Source of the DNA: an uncultured Clostridium sp.
Lineage (GTDB): Bacteria > Bacillota > Clostridia > Oscillospirales > Acutalibacteraceae
Direction of reading: 5' to 3'
Assembly (NCBI GenBank): GCA_958422185.1
Contig: CATZNW010000004.1
Location: forward strand, 1 to 64,000
Length of the DNA: 64,000 nucleotides
In this document: in pieces, positions 42,124 through 51,900 of the stretch
How positions within the stretch are numbered: position 1 is the first letter of the stretch
Layout: each line of letters opens with the position of its first letter
Made by a program: the position numbers and the translations under genes
Notes under the pieces: model-generated
Seen by the model: only the letters and a program-made list of their open reading frames with translations
Told to the model about the DNA's origin: nothing
Database searches by the model: none

Positions 42124-45100
42124 TTAATTTCCGCTGCTTGCGCAAACATTGCCGTAATCTACGGTTTGAAGCTGTGTAGATTCGCTGAAAGCGGGGTCTC
42201 TGTCCGAATCTTCAACTGATGAAGAATATTTATATTTGATATATGTTCTTGTATAAACGGTAGTATTGCCGTTGTTGAAACGCAGGAAGAACTGTTCAGT
42301 ATCCAGCTGATTCTTGGCAGCAATGTACGATACGCCGTCTGCACCGAGAACAAATGAGTTGCCGTAAGCGATTTCAGAGCTTGTGGTATAAAGCGTTCCG
42401 ACCTCGGTAATCTCAACGCCGGCGGGAAGATTTGCAGTAGTTGCACTGTAAGCGGTGAACTGATCTCCCTTCTGCTGACCTATGGTATAACCAAACGGGA
42501 GCTGCATCTGGAGCTTTCTGACAGTCTGAGCATCCGTAACCGTCTCACCGTTTATCGTAAAGCTGCCGTCGCTCTCCTGAATAATGGGCAAGAACTTAAC
42601 GTTTCCTACCGTATAGAAAGTATATTCGACATCTCCGTAGGAAACGGCGTAATACATATCGCCGATCTCAAGAGCAATGCCATATACGCTCTCAGCAGGT
42701 TTAACCGTAACGGTTGTGTCATACGGATAAAGCACGGGCGCTGTGTCCGTATTCTCAACTGACTCGCCGGTTTCCGCATTTGTAACAGTACCGCCGATCA
42801 TAGATACTTCAAACATGCCTGAAGCAACATTAAATTTCATTCTGAGCGTAACAATCCCGTTCTCGTCAGCAACGTCACCAACTGTAAATGTTGAGCCGTT
42901 GTTATAGTTCTCACCGTTGACCTGCCAGCCGTCAAATACATAGAACGGCGTGTCTTCAACACGATATTCAGTACCGTCAATCGTATATTTGTTTCTGTCA
43001 ACGGTTATCTGAACATCTCTGCCCACAACATATTCCTGGATAAGATTTCCGTACTGGTTCTCGATCTGAACGGTTGCCTGATCCTCAGTTGTTTCCTCAG
43101 AACAGTAAGCAACGATTGTAACATTGCTTGTGATATATGCGTTGTAAGACTGTTTTGCCGGAATCTCCATAGTCGTATCGTTTGAAGTAACGACCCACTT
43201 GTATACAGAGAAATCATCCGGAACAACAGCGGCGTAAATTTCACCGTAGTTATATTCATCGTCGTAAACAGGCACTACTGTGCCGTCCGGCCTGTAATAA
43301 GTGAAGGTTACACGATATTTAGTACGGTTGCCGTTGTCGGTTGTATTGACGGATTCCAGATCGGTAAGGATCTTAGCTGTCCTTTCGTCAAGCTGACCCT
43401 GATCACTGCGGTTCATCCAAACTTTTCCATCGGCATCCTTAACGTAAGCCTTTTCACCGTCTGCTTCTGACCAGACCTTTGTATCTACAGAGATTGAGCC
43501 GTCAGCGTCAGCGCCGTTCGTATACACCGCAGTAGCTTCCTGAGTGCCTTCGTCTCTGAGAAGTCCGTATACAGATTCCTCGCCGTTTTCAGAATTGAGG
43601 TAATCGTCTGTAAACGCGCCTACATCCTGATATTTAAGAAGCTCCGTTGCAGCGTTGTAGGCGTCATAATCAGCAACTTCCTTAAGCTCTGTATTAACAA
43701 GCGTTGTATGCGCGTCATTTATGCTGGTCTGATAAGATGATAAACTATCGTCCGATTCGACCGGAACGGAAGAAGGAGCGTAACGACAACCGTTAAGATT
43801 GATCCAAACACCCTCAAACAGGATCCATTCGCCGGTCTCAAACTGTGAAACGTTTTCATCATACTGATTTTCATAGAAACCATTAAGACCCAGCGTCTGA
43901 TAATACATATAGATCGTTGTATCGTTTATCATATCCGGATTGTTAACAACCGAATAGGAACCGTCATCATTAATATTTACTGCTATATACGGATATCTTG
44001 CCTCTGCAGCAGAACCGCTGCCGTCATACTTATCGAATTTCAAGCCATATTTCGGTGTGTTCTGTTTATATCCAACAGGCTTATCCGCCCAATCTTCCGC
44101 AGTTTCATAACTGATTTTAAACGGGAACCACGAACCATATGTGTATTTCTGCGAATCAAGATCCGTGCCGTTTCCGGCATTATAATTCATCGTATACTCG
44201 GTATCAGCAGCCGTATCAGCAACAACACTTGAATAATCCGCTCTCTTTACAAGATGCTCGGAGGAATTCTGAAGATTATTTACAAAGTTATTCATATACT
44301 GCTGATTTGAAGTATAGGATCTGTCTTCACCTTTCGGATCGAGTGAAGCATAATAATTTCTTAATGCGTTATACGCATTATCATAAGAATCCCAGGATGA
44401 TTTTGTGTATTCTTCACTGGTAGGAGCCAAAGCCTCATAATCCGGAGTTTCCGCTGTTATAGCATTTCTTGCAGCGGTATCGTCTGCCTTTTCAACAGGC
44501 GGATTTTCCGCAACCGCAGTAGTAAGATCATTAATTTTTTCGCTTAATGAATCGGCAAACGCGCTTACAGCGTCATAAGACGATGTATTAAATCTGTATT
44601 CCGTTGAAGTAAGCGCGTCATACGCCTTCATCATAGGAGCAACGGAATCCGGAGTGTATGCAGCGATATTCTTAAGGGCGGCGATCCTGTCTGAATCAAA
44701 CAGCTCATCCTTTACCTTAGAATAATTGATAACATATATATCGCCCTGCGGCCAGAATGAGCCATCAGTTGTATTTGGTGACCTATGATATTCACTCCCG
44801 GCATTTGTTTGAATACAACCGTCATAAACAGGACTGATAGTCAACAATATATTGCCATTAAAGGAATCCTCATTCCCGTTAAATGAAAGCACATTTGAAC
44901 CATAGAACCATCGGGTAAAACCATGCGCATCAATCATGAAAGTGTCACCCTCGGTAACTATTTCAAATATTTCAGAACCAGTATCAACTACATACTCAGA
45001 CGTATCACCCATTTCCTTAATGCTGTCTGAAAAAGGCTGCGGATAGTACCAGTCAACAGTACTTGAACCTGACATCTTCCAAAGAGAATTCAAACTAAGT

Positions 45101-48100
45101 TCGGGATTTCGCGGATATATATAATGTGCATAATAATCAACGAAAGTTTGTTCATGAGAAGCATATACACCTGCATTAATCGGCGCAGTCGGAGTGTCAC
45201 CGCTCTTGCCTGTATACATCCAAACGAACGAAGCGCTTGCTATTGCCATATTCTGACCGGCAGTATCAGTTGCATACTGATCATCATATCCATTGACATC
45301 ACCCTCACGCATAGAACCGCCTTTCCACTCCATCGGTCTGCTAATATCCGCTGCGGAAAGCATATTGTTTGTATAAGCGGAATCAATGGGAGTGGCAACG
45401 CCGGACTGTTCCTGCGTCATGCCGCCGATATCCTGCGGGTCACTGTAAGGCTGCATATCATTCATTGCAGAAACAAGATCTACATAATATTCAGCAAGAT
45501 TCGCCCGGTTTACTTCATCGTTATAGGTTACGCCGCCCTTCAAAGCATCCGTAGCGTCAAGATAGCGGATAGCTTTGTCATACGCCTCATAGGCAGGCGC
45601 CATATTGGTATAGATCGTGCCGCTCCAGCCATCAGCCGTTTCAGAATAACTGATCGCGTCCATCATGCTCTCATAGCGTTCTATGGCTGAATGGATAAGG
45701 GTGTCTGCATGCGCGATTGAGTTCTCCCTGAAAATATCGGATGCTGAATAAGAATGATCATAGAAAGTTACGTCATCGATCATTCCGTTTGTATTGCTAC
45801 CATAATTATTATGATAGTTTACACCGTATCTTACAGAGATCTTTTCGTCATCCGACGCGGCCGTACCGTTGATAGACGCAGCGTTTGCGAAATAGTCAAG
45901 GATCGTGCGGTCTTCCTTCATTGTTCGGTTTGTTCCGGAACCATCAACAGACTTGTAGGATTCAAACATATTGACAAGCTCGCCGTCTATATAGGTATAA
46001 AGTATTTCATAATTTCCGTTCGGAACAATCTGAATCACGATGTGCTGCCATGTGTTAAGGGCAAGCTTCTGCGAACCGAAAAGGTTATAGATATTGCCGT
46101 AGGACTGATTGTTTGCATCACCATTATTATAGCAATACCAAAGTCTGCCGCTTTCATCAAGCGCAAAATACTTCTTGTTTGCAATATTGCTTTCAGAATC
46201 TGAATTGCTGTTATACTGACCGATATTCAGTATCGTACCGCTGAGCTCCCCTCCCGGATTATACCAGAACGAAAGAGTGTATCCGTTATCGGAAGCTGCT
46301 GAATTGAACGGATAATGCGCATTCGTTGCAACACCGCCTAAATTCATAACATTGCCCATATCGTCGTCAGCAAACGTATTGCCGTAAGCGGTATACTGAT
46401 TGCCGTCTATGGTAGCGTCCTCCATCGGATCATAAAAAATACGGTTTGTATTATCATTTTCTTCAAGTACGTCGCCAATATAGGAAGCGTCGCCAAGCTC
46501 ATTCAGCGACTCCTGAACTTCCTCGTTGCTCAGCGCGCGGTTGTAGATACGGAAATCATAAATATCTCCGGCAAAAGTCGGGTCGGTGTTCCAAGAAGAA
46601 CAACCAATCAAAAGATTGCTGCTCATTATTCTGTCAAACACAGTTTCAGTTAGATTCGTATTGTACGCAGGAGCAATTGTTTCCTGGAGAATGCCGTTTA
46701 CACTGACTGTAATGAAACTCTCCGATATAGTCATCGTATAAAGCTGCCAAGAATCCGGATAGGCAGAGGAACCGCCGTACTGAGCATTGTTATTACCGCT
46801 CATAGGTCCGTATTGAAACTCGAACCTGTTATCGGCGCAGAAGTTAATATATGCGCCGTCTTGGTTATTATTGTTCCAGCCTCCGCGGCCGAAAGTTGAA
46901 AATTCAAAGAAACGCCTGTTTTTAGTATACTGATCGCTTCCGCTTCTGTTACGCGCGTAGAAGCTAATCGTAACGCCGTCCTTGTCATTAAAATTACTTG
47001 CCATATCTGAAAGGGAACGCTCGGCGTAACCGGTCGTGCCGGCTTGTGATTCACCGCCGCCGTTAAATACAGCATATGTTCTTATATCGTCAAAACCGGC
47101 CTGAAGATTAGCTGAAGTAAGATCATACCCGTTGCCTGTATTATCTTTATTTAGATCATCATTAATAAAGTAACGCGCAACAAGGGTATCATCATTAATG
47201 GAACTGTCCTCACTGTCAGGAAAATAATTCTGACCGCTATATGTTACCTTACCGTAAGCCTCAACGAGGCCTTCATATTCATCTGCCGTTATCTGGCAGA
47301 CCTTTCCGTGACGAGGCTTAAGGTAATTGATGTTTGCAATATCCGAAATATCGTTATGCATAAAATTAACAGGGTCTGTGGAAACATAACTTAAGAATTC
47401 AGCATTTGCATAACTATCTTCTTTATAATAATCCATCATAAGTATATAGCGTTCATCCGAAAGCTGATATACAAACGGACCTTCCATAAAATCAGGATAA
47501 TCCCCGTCTCTGAACTCCGCGATATAATCATAAGGCCCGGCAAGGTTCTTTGAACTTGCGTAGCAAAGATATTTTCTTTCTTGCTCGTTGGAAGCCTCTT
47601 CGTTCTTATGCCACATGTAATACATGCCATCGTTAGGATTGTAGACAATCTCGGCATCAATGGCAACATAATTTTTCGGGTCAAACATAAGAATGGGCTG
47701 GGAATCCGCAGTCATTTGAGAGCCATTCTCGTCATAAAAGGTCTTAAAATCCGGCGTATATACACCATAGATACCGAACGAATGGTAGTTGCTGTTCGTA
47801 TCATTTTCAAAACTGCTTCTCGAATCACCTGCTCTGCCGGCAGACCAGTAAAGAAGATACATCTCTTTTTCGGAATCCCAGATCGCGCCGGGAGCCCAGG
47901 CGTAGAAGTCAGGATAACCGTTTTCATTGTTTCCGCTGCCGTCATAATTATTGAACCAAGCGGCAGTTTCAATGTTCCAAGGCTGAACCTGATCCGCTTT
48001 GCTTAAATCATTAATATGCCAAACCAGCAATTTTGAATTACGATAACCCTGAGGACGAGCTTCAAGATCGGTAGCAAGCACATAGTAGCCCTTTCCGTCT

Positions 48101-48459
48101 TTTTCCGGAATAGTGCTGTCAACAGCCTGCTCGGCAATGATATACGGGTCCCTTGCCTTGCCTGAAGCCGGAATACCGGGATTTTCCTCTACATTATAAT
48201 CAGGATAAACGGCTGAAACATTCACACTGTCCAAAATAGGATTGTTTCCGTTTAAGGCTTCAAAATCAAATCCGTCCTCCGAAACGGCCAATCTTACTTC
48301 CTCTGAATCATCACTGGTAAAATAAGCGAACAGATAACGGATATCGTCGCCGTTGTAGCTGGCATTACCGGCAGCGCTTACAACAAACGGCGCGCTGGTA
48401 ACAACCATCATTACCGCGAGGAACAGAGAAAGAAGCCTTTTTGAAAGGTGTTTCTTCAT
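42124..48459 (-). CDS. Giant secreted GH43-like/LamG multidomain protein 1
   Basis: A 2111-residue exported protein with a signal peptide at about 1-31 (MKKHLSKRLLSLFLAVMMVV then SAPFVVSAAG). Residues about 38-410 look like a GH43 five-bladed propeller; candidate catalytic acids are Asp104 (ARDPYI), Asp268 (AIDAEI) and Glu326 (MEGPFV). Two LamG-like jelly rolls follow (about 420-660, ending DFRIYNRALSNEEV, and 673-915). FIVAR-like helical segments lie at about 915-1010 and 1260-1410, and a beta-rich C-terminal module at about 1710-2111 ends TVDYGNVCASSGN. No LPxTG, SLH, dockerin or membrane anchor is visible. The start at 48459 has GGAGG upstream. It is a likely plant or host glycan-binding/degrading protein. 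Confidence 0.88.
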   Translation of the reverse strand: MKKHLSKRLLSLFLAVMMVVTSAPFVVSAAGNASYNGDDIRYLFAYFTSDDSEEVRLAVSEDGFDFEALNGNNPILDSVNVSAVYPDYNVEENPGIPASGKARDPYIIAEQAVDSTIPEKDGKGYYVLATDLEARPQGYRNSKLLVWHINDLSKADQVQPWNIETAAWFNNYDGSGNNENGYPDFYAWAPGAIWDSEKEMYLLYWSAGRAGDSRSSFENDTNSNYHSFGIYGVYTPDFKTFYDENGSQMTADSQPILMFDPKNYVAIDAEIVYNPNDGMYYMWHKNEEASNEQERKYLCYASSKNLAGPYDYIAEFRDGDYPDFMEGPFVYQLSDERYILMMDYYKEDSYANAEFLSYVSTDPVNFMHNDISDIANINYLKPRHGKVCQITADEYEGLVEAYGKVTYSGQNYFPDSEDSSINDDTLVARYFINDDLNKDNTGNGYDLTSANLQAGFDDIRTYAVFNGGGESQAGTTGYAERSLSDMASNFNDKDGVTISFYARNRSGSDQYTKNRRFFEFSTFGRGGWNNNNQDGAYINFCADNRFEFQYGPMSGNNNAQYGGSSAYPDSWQLYTMTISESFITVSVNGILQETIAPAYNTNLTETVFDRIMSSNLLIGCSSWNTDPTFAGDIYDFRIYNRALSNEEVQESLNELGDASYIGDVLEENDNTNRIFYDPMEDATIDGNQYTAYGNTFADDDMGNVMNLGGVATNAHYPFNSAASDNGYTLSFWYNPGGELSGTILNIGQYNSNSDSESNIANKKYFALDESGRLWYCYNNGDANNQSYGNIYNLFGSQKLALNTWQHIVIQIVPNGNYEILYTYIDGELVNMFESYKSVDGSGTNRTMKEDRTILDYFANAASINGTAASDDEKISVRYGVNYHNNYGSNTNGMIDDVTFYDHSYSASDIFRENSIAHADTLIHSAIERYESMMDAISYSETADGWSGTIYTNMAPAYEAYDKAIRYLDATDALKGGVTYNDEVNRANLAEYYVDLVSAMNDMQPYSDPQDIGGMTQEQSGVATPIDSAYTNNMLSAADISRPMEWKGGSMREGDVNGYDDQYATDTAGQNMAIASASFVWMYTGKSGDTPTAPINAGVYASHEQTFVDYYAHYIYPRNPELSLNSLWKMSGSSTVDWYYPQPFSDSIKEMGDTSEYVVDTGSEIFEIVTEGDTFMIDAHGFTRWFYGSNVLSFNGNEDSFNGNILLTISPVYDGCIQTNAGSEYHRSPNTTDGSFWPQGDIYVINYSKVKDELFDSDRIAALKNIAAYTPDSVAPMMKAYDALTSTEYRFNTSSYDAVSAFADSLSEKINDLTTAVAENPPVEKADDTAARNAITAETPDYEALAPTSEEYTKSSWDSYDNAYNALRNYYASLDPKGEDRSYTSNQQYMNNFVNNLQNSSEHLVKRADYSSVVADTAADTEYTMNYNAGNGTDLDSQKYTYGSWFPFKISYETAEDWADKPVGYKQNTPKYGLKFDKYDGSGSAAEARYPYIAVNINDDGSYSVVNNPDMINDTTIYMYYQTLGLNGFYENQYDENVSQFETGEWILFEGVWINLNGCRYAPSSVPVESDDSLSSYQTSINDAHTTLVNTELKEVADYDAYNAATELLKYQDVGAFTDDYLNSENGEESVYGLLRDEGTQEATAVYTNGADADGSISVDTKVWSEADGEKAYVKDADGKVWMNRSDQGQLDERTAKILTDLESVNTTDNGNRTKYRVTFTYYRPDGTVVPVYDDEYNYGEIYAAVVPDDFSVYKWVVTSNDTTMEIPAKQSYNAYITSNVTIVAYCSEETTEDQATVQIENQYGNLIQEYVVGRDVQITVDRNKYTIDGTEYRVEDTPFYVFDGWQVNGENYNNGSTFTVGDVADENGIVTLRMKFNVASGMFEVSMIGGTVTNAETGESVENTDTAPVLYPYDTTVTVKPAESVYGIALEIGDMYYAVSYGDVEYTFYTVGNVKFLPIIQESDGSFTINGETVTDAQTVRKLQMQLPFGYTIGQQKGDQFTAYSATTANLPAGVEITEVGTLYTTSSEIAYGNSFVLGADGVSYIAAKNQLDTEQFFLRFNNGNTTVYTRTYIKYKYSSSVEDSDRDPAFSESTQLQTVDYGNVCASSGN

Positions 48460-48510
48460 ATGTAAACCTCCTAGATCTTGCCGAATCACAATAAAACTCT
48501 CATCTGATTC

Positions 48511-48541
48511 AGCGCATTTCGTGAAATGGTTATTTTGTATA
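48511..48541 (-). repeat. Inverted repeat copy 1, operator-like element
   Basis: A 31-base element identical in reverse to 48838-48868. It contains the 14-base dyad CATTTCGTGAAATG (ATTTC/GAAAT arms around a 2-base centre) just downstream of a TATACA hexamer when read toward the minus-strand giant gene. Confidence 0.8.
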
Positions 48542-48837
48542 ATGCAAAAATCTTGCATTGCAAAATATTCCACTTTTCCACAATTCTTAATTAATATAGC
48601 ATATTATTAAAAAAATGTAAATAGAAAATTTATTTTTTTATTAAACAAGTACAAGCTTTATATTTATATCCAAACTATTAATGGGAAATATTCCATAATT
48701 TGTAAATAATGCACAAAAAATTTAAATATATTTTTCTAAAAGATTTACAAAGAATTTACAATAAGCAAAAATATAAATTATTAAATAATTTAAATATATA
48801 CCTATTATAACTATATCTTGTGGATGATTGATATAAA

Positions 48838-48868
48838 TATACAAAATAACCATTTCACGAAATGCGCT
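48838..48868 (+). repeat. Inverted repeat copy 2, operator-like element
   Basis: Perfect reverse-complement partner of 48511-48541, here oriented toward the plus-strand giant gene, containing CATTTCACGAAATG. The copies are separated by 296 bases. Confidence 0.8.
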
Positions 48869-48913
48869 CAGCATACTGATTTGGTGTTGGCGTTATTATA
48901 AGGAGGTACATAA

Positions 48914-51900
48914 ATGAAGAAACATTTATCCAAAAGGCTGCTTTCGCTGTTTCTTGCGGTTTTGATGGTTGCGACCAGCGCTCCTCTCGCAGCATTTGCC
49001 GCAGGAACAGCATGGACTCAGGTTGCCTCTTCGGACTTTACTCAGGCTGAGTGGAGAAAAAATTCTGACGGCAACGTAGTTACTGACGATGTCGGCAGTT
49101 CATTCCGCCAGTATGTAGATAATGTTCCGGCACTTAACGATTCGGACAGCACCATGTCCTGGACCGTTAACGGCTATGACGGATCCAGCATACATGCAAA
49201 TGAAGGCGGCTACAACGGCGTTCATTATGATGACGGGTTCATTTTTCTGAATGCTTACAACGGCGATCAGGTAACGCCTATTACCGGAGCGGAGAGCTTT
49301 AAGATAGACCTTCTCTTTACACATACCAGTTATGATATTAGCATGTCGAGCCGGTATGGTTTCTTTATGCTTGGTAAAACCAATGCGTTAAGCAAGCCGG
49401 AAGCCTCAATGGATTCAAATTCATATGTATTTGCTCAGGACGGAGACGGTCCTGCATGGAGTGAAGGCGTTCAGCTTTACAGCAACGGTGATGACGGCTA
49501 TAACCTTTCATCAAACAGCGGTATCCTTACCGTCGGCCAAGATTATCACTATATTCTTACCTACAGTGACGGGTATTTTCACGCTTATATTACGGACACA
49601 AACGGCAAAACCGTTCAGAATCTGTTCAGTGCTGAACATGCAATAAACACTTCTGAGATTGTTAGCATTATTATGGGTGACGATGACAGTTCTTATTTCA
49701 GCCAGGATATGAATTACAAGTCCATAACATTTTACCGCGGTACCGAAGACAAATCCTCTTCCGAGACCGCAAGCGGACTTACAAAATATCTGTTTGCATA
49801 TTTTACCGGTAACTCGGCTGATGATGAACAGATCCATTTAGCCGTATCTGATGACGGTCTTAATTTTGAGGCACTTAACGGCAACAGACCTATTTTTGAG
49901 AACCAGACTGCTTCCGCTTCGTACCCTCAGGGAAACGGCATTCCTGCGGGCGGTTCCGGTATTGCTTCTTCAGGTCATGCAAGAGATCCGTATATTCTCA
50001 GAGGTGAAGACGGCTCGTATTATATTCTTGCCACAGACCTTGATACGCAGAACGGCACGAACTGGGCGAATAACAGCAAGCTGCTCGTGTGGCACGTTGA
50101 AGACCTTGCGGATCTGGAAAACGCAGAACTGTGGAATATTGATATGGAAGATGTTTTTGTATCAGATTCAAACAGCGTTACGCGAGCATGGGCGCCGCAG
50201 GCTATCTGGGATCCTACATACGGTGAGAACGGTGCATATATGCTGTATTGGTCAAACAAAATGTCTGATACCGCTTCAACCTCGCTGTACTACATGTATA
50301 CTGAGGATTTCAAAACGTTTCTTACACAGCCTCAGCTTTTAATCGCAAACACATCCATGTCTTCCACATATGACACTATAGACGGTGACATAACATATGA
50401 TGAATCCTCAAATCTGTTTTATCTCTTCTATAAAAATGATAATGAGGATCAGATCTATTATGCTACCTCGCCTAATGTAAACGGACCTTACTCCGGTACA
50501 AATCATTTTTATGATTCCGACCTGAGTGCTCTGGAAGGTCCGCAGATCTACAAACTGCTTTCTGATGATTCATATGTTTTCCTTGCTGACACATACGGCA
50601 ATCCGAGATTTGCTGTATTCGGAGGGACAGATATTGAACACCTGGACAGCGGAAGAATCACAAACAGCAATATAAGCCACTTAAGAACGCGTCACGGTTC
50701 TGTTGCCTATATTACCGATGATGACTATAACGCACTTGCCGATAAATACGGTAAGGAAACATATGATTCAACGGCAATCAAAACCGGTGAAAACGTAAAC
50801 GATACGCTTGTAGGACGTTATTTTACGAATTCAGATCCAACATATGATGCAGCTTCTGTTAACGGCAGCAATACCCTGACCAATTCCGGCGTTCAGATGG
50901 TCAGTGATTATTACGGAAAAGTAGCTGCTCGGTTTCAGTCTACCGCCTCTGACAATGCATCAGGCAATAAAGCCGGTTCCTATGCTTTTCTGGATAACAC
51001 TTCAGAACTCCTTGCCGGTCTTGACTATAAAACGGGCGTTACATTTTCATGGTACGGCTACGGATTATCAGCAAACGCAGGTCGCTATTTTGACTGGTCA
51101 ACTGCTGATGAAGGCTCTGTTGTTTGGGATGGCGCAATCAGCCAAAATAATACGTCCTATGCCTATACTGACTCAAAAATGGAGTTTGGTGTAAACAACA
51201 ACGGCTCAACAACTTTGCTTGAAGGATATGAAGGAAACGGCTATATAAATGCATGGCATCTTTACACGATGACAATTACCGATTCATATTTCCATTTCTT
51301 TATTGACGGTCAGCTTCTGAGAACAATATATTCAAAGGATATGGCTTCAATAACCACTCAGGGTACGCCAAGTGAACTCAATACCATAAACGAAGAGTGG
51401 TTTAACAGAATGGTGTCGGCAAATCTTTATTTCGGTATCTCTTCTTACGCAGCGGATAATATGCTTGACGGTTATATCTCAGATTTCAGAATCTATAACA
51501 GAGCACTTTCCGCTTCTGATATTCAGAGTTCTCTTGACACTCTTGATCAGGGAACGACGGATACTCCGGCAGATTCCTCCCAGCGCGTTTATTTTGATCC
51601 GTTTGAAGATACAACAAGCGAAGACGGATCTGTAACATATTACAGGTACGACCAGACTGTTGAGGACCCGCTTACAATACACGGAGACGTTCTGAGTTTA
51701 GGCGCTGCTTCAGGTGCAGGTGTAGAATCTCAGTACGCGTATAGTGGTGGTAACGAAAACAGCGGGTTCACAATCAGTATGTTCTATAATCCGGGATCTG
51801 GCATTTCCGGGGAAAATATATTTACTGTTGGCACTTCATCAAACGCGTATTTTGAGCTTCTTGAAAACGGTGAGCTCCATTTCAACTGGAACGGTTCATC

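Larger units (their letters stand above)
48460..48913. promoter_or_regulatory. Shared divergent promoter region of the two giant genes
   Basis: This 454-base A/T-rich gap between the divergent giant genes holds no gene. It carries two inverted 31-base copies of one element (48511-48541 and 48838-48868), each oriented toward its own gene. In each direction a TATACA hexamer at the element's start could be the -10 box, with TTGCAA (minus, 16-base spacer) and TTGTGG (plus) as weak -35 boxes. Another dyad, AATGCAA-N5-TTGCATT (48541-48559), lies next to the left copy. Confidence 0.6.

Noticed and set aside
48511..48868. Inverted repeats as ends of an insertion element
   Set aside because: The 296 bases between them have no transposase frame and no flanking target duplication; each copy sits at a promoter.
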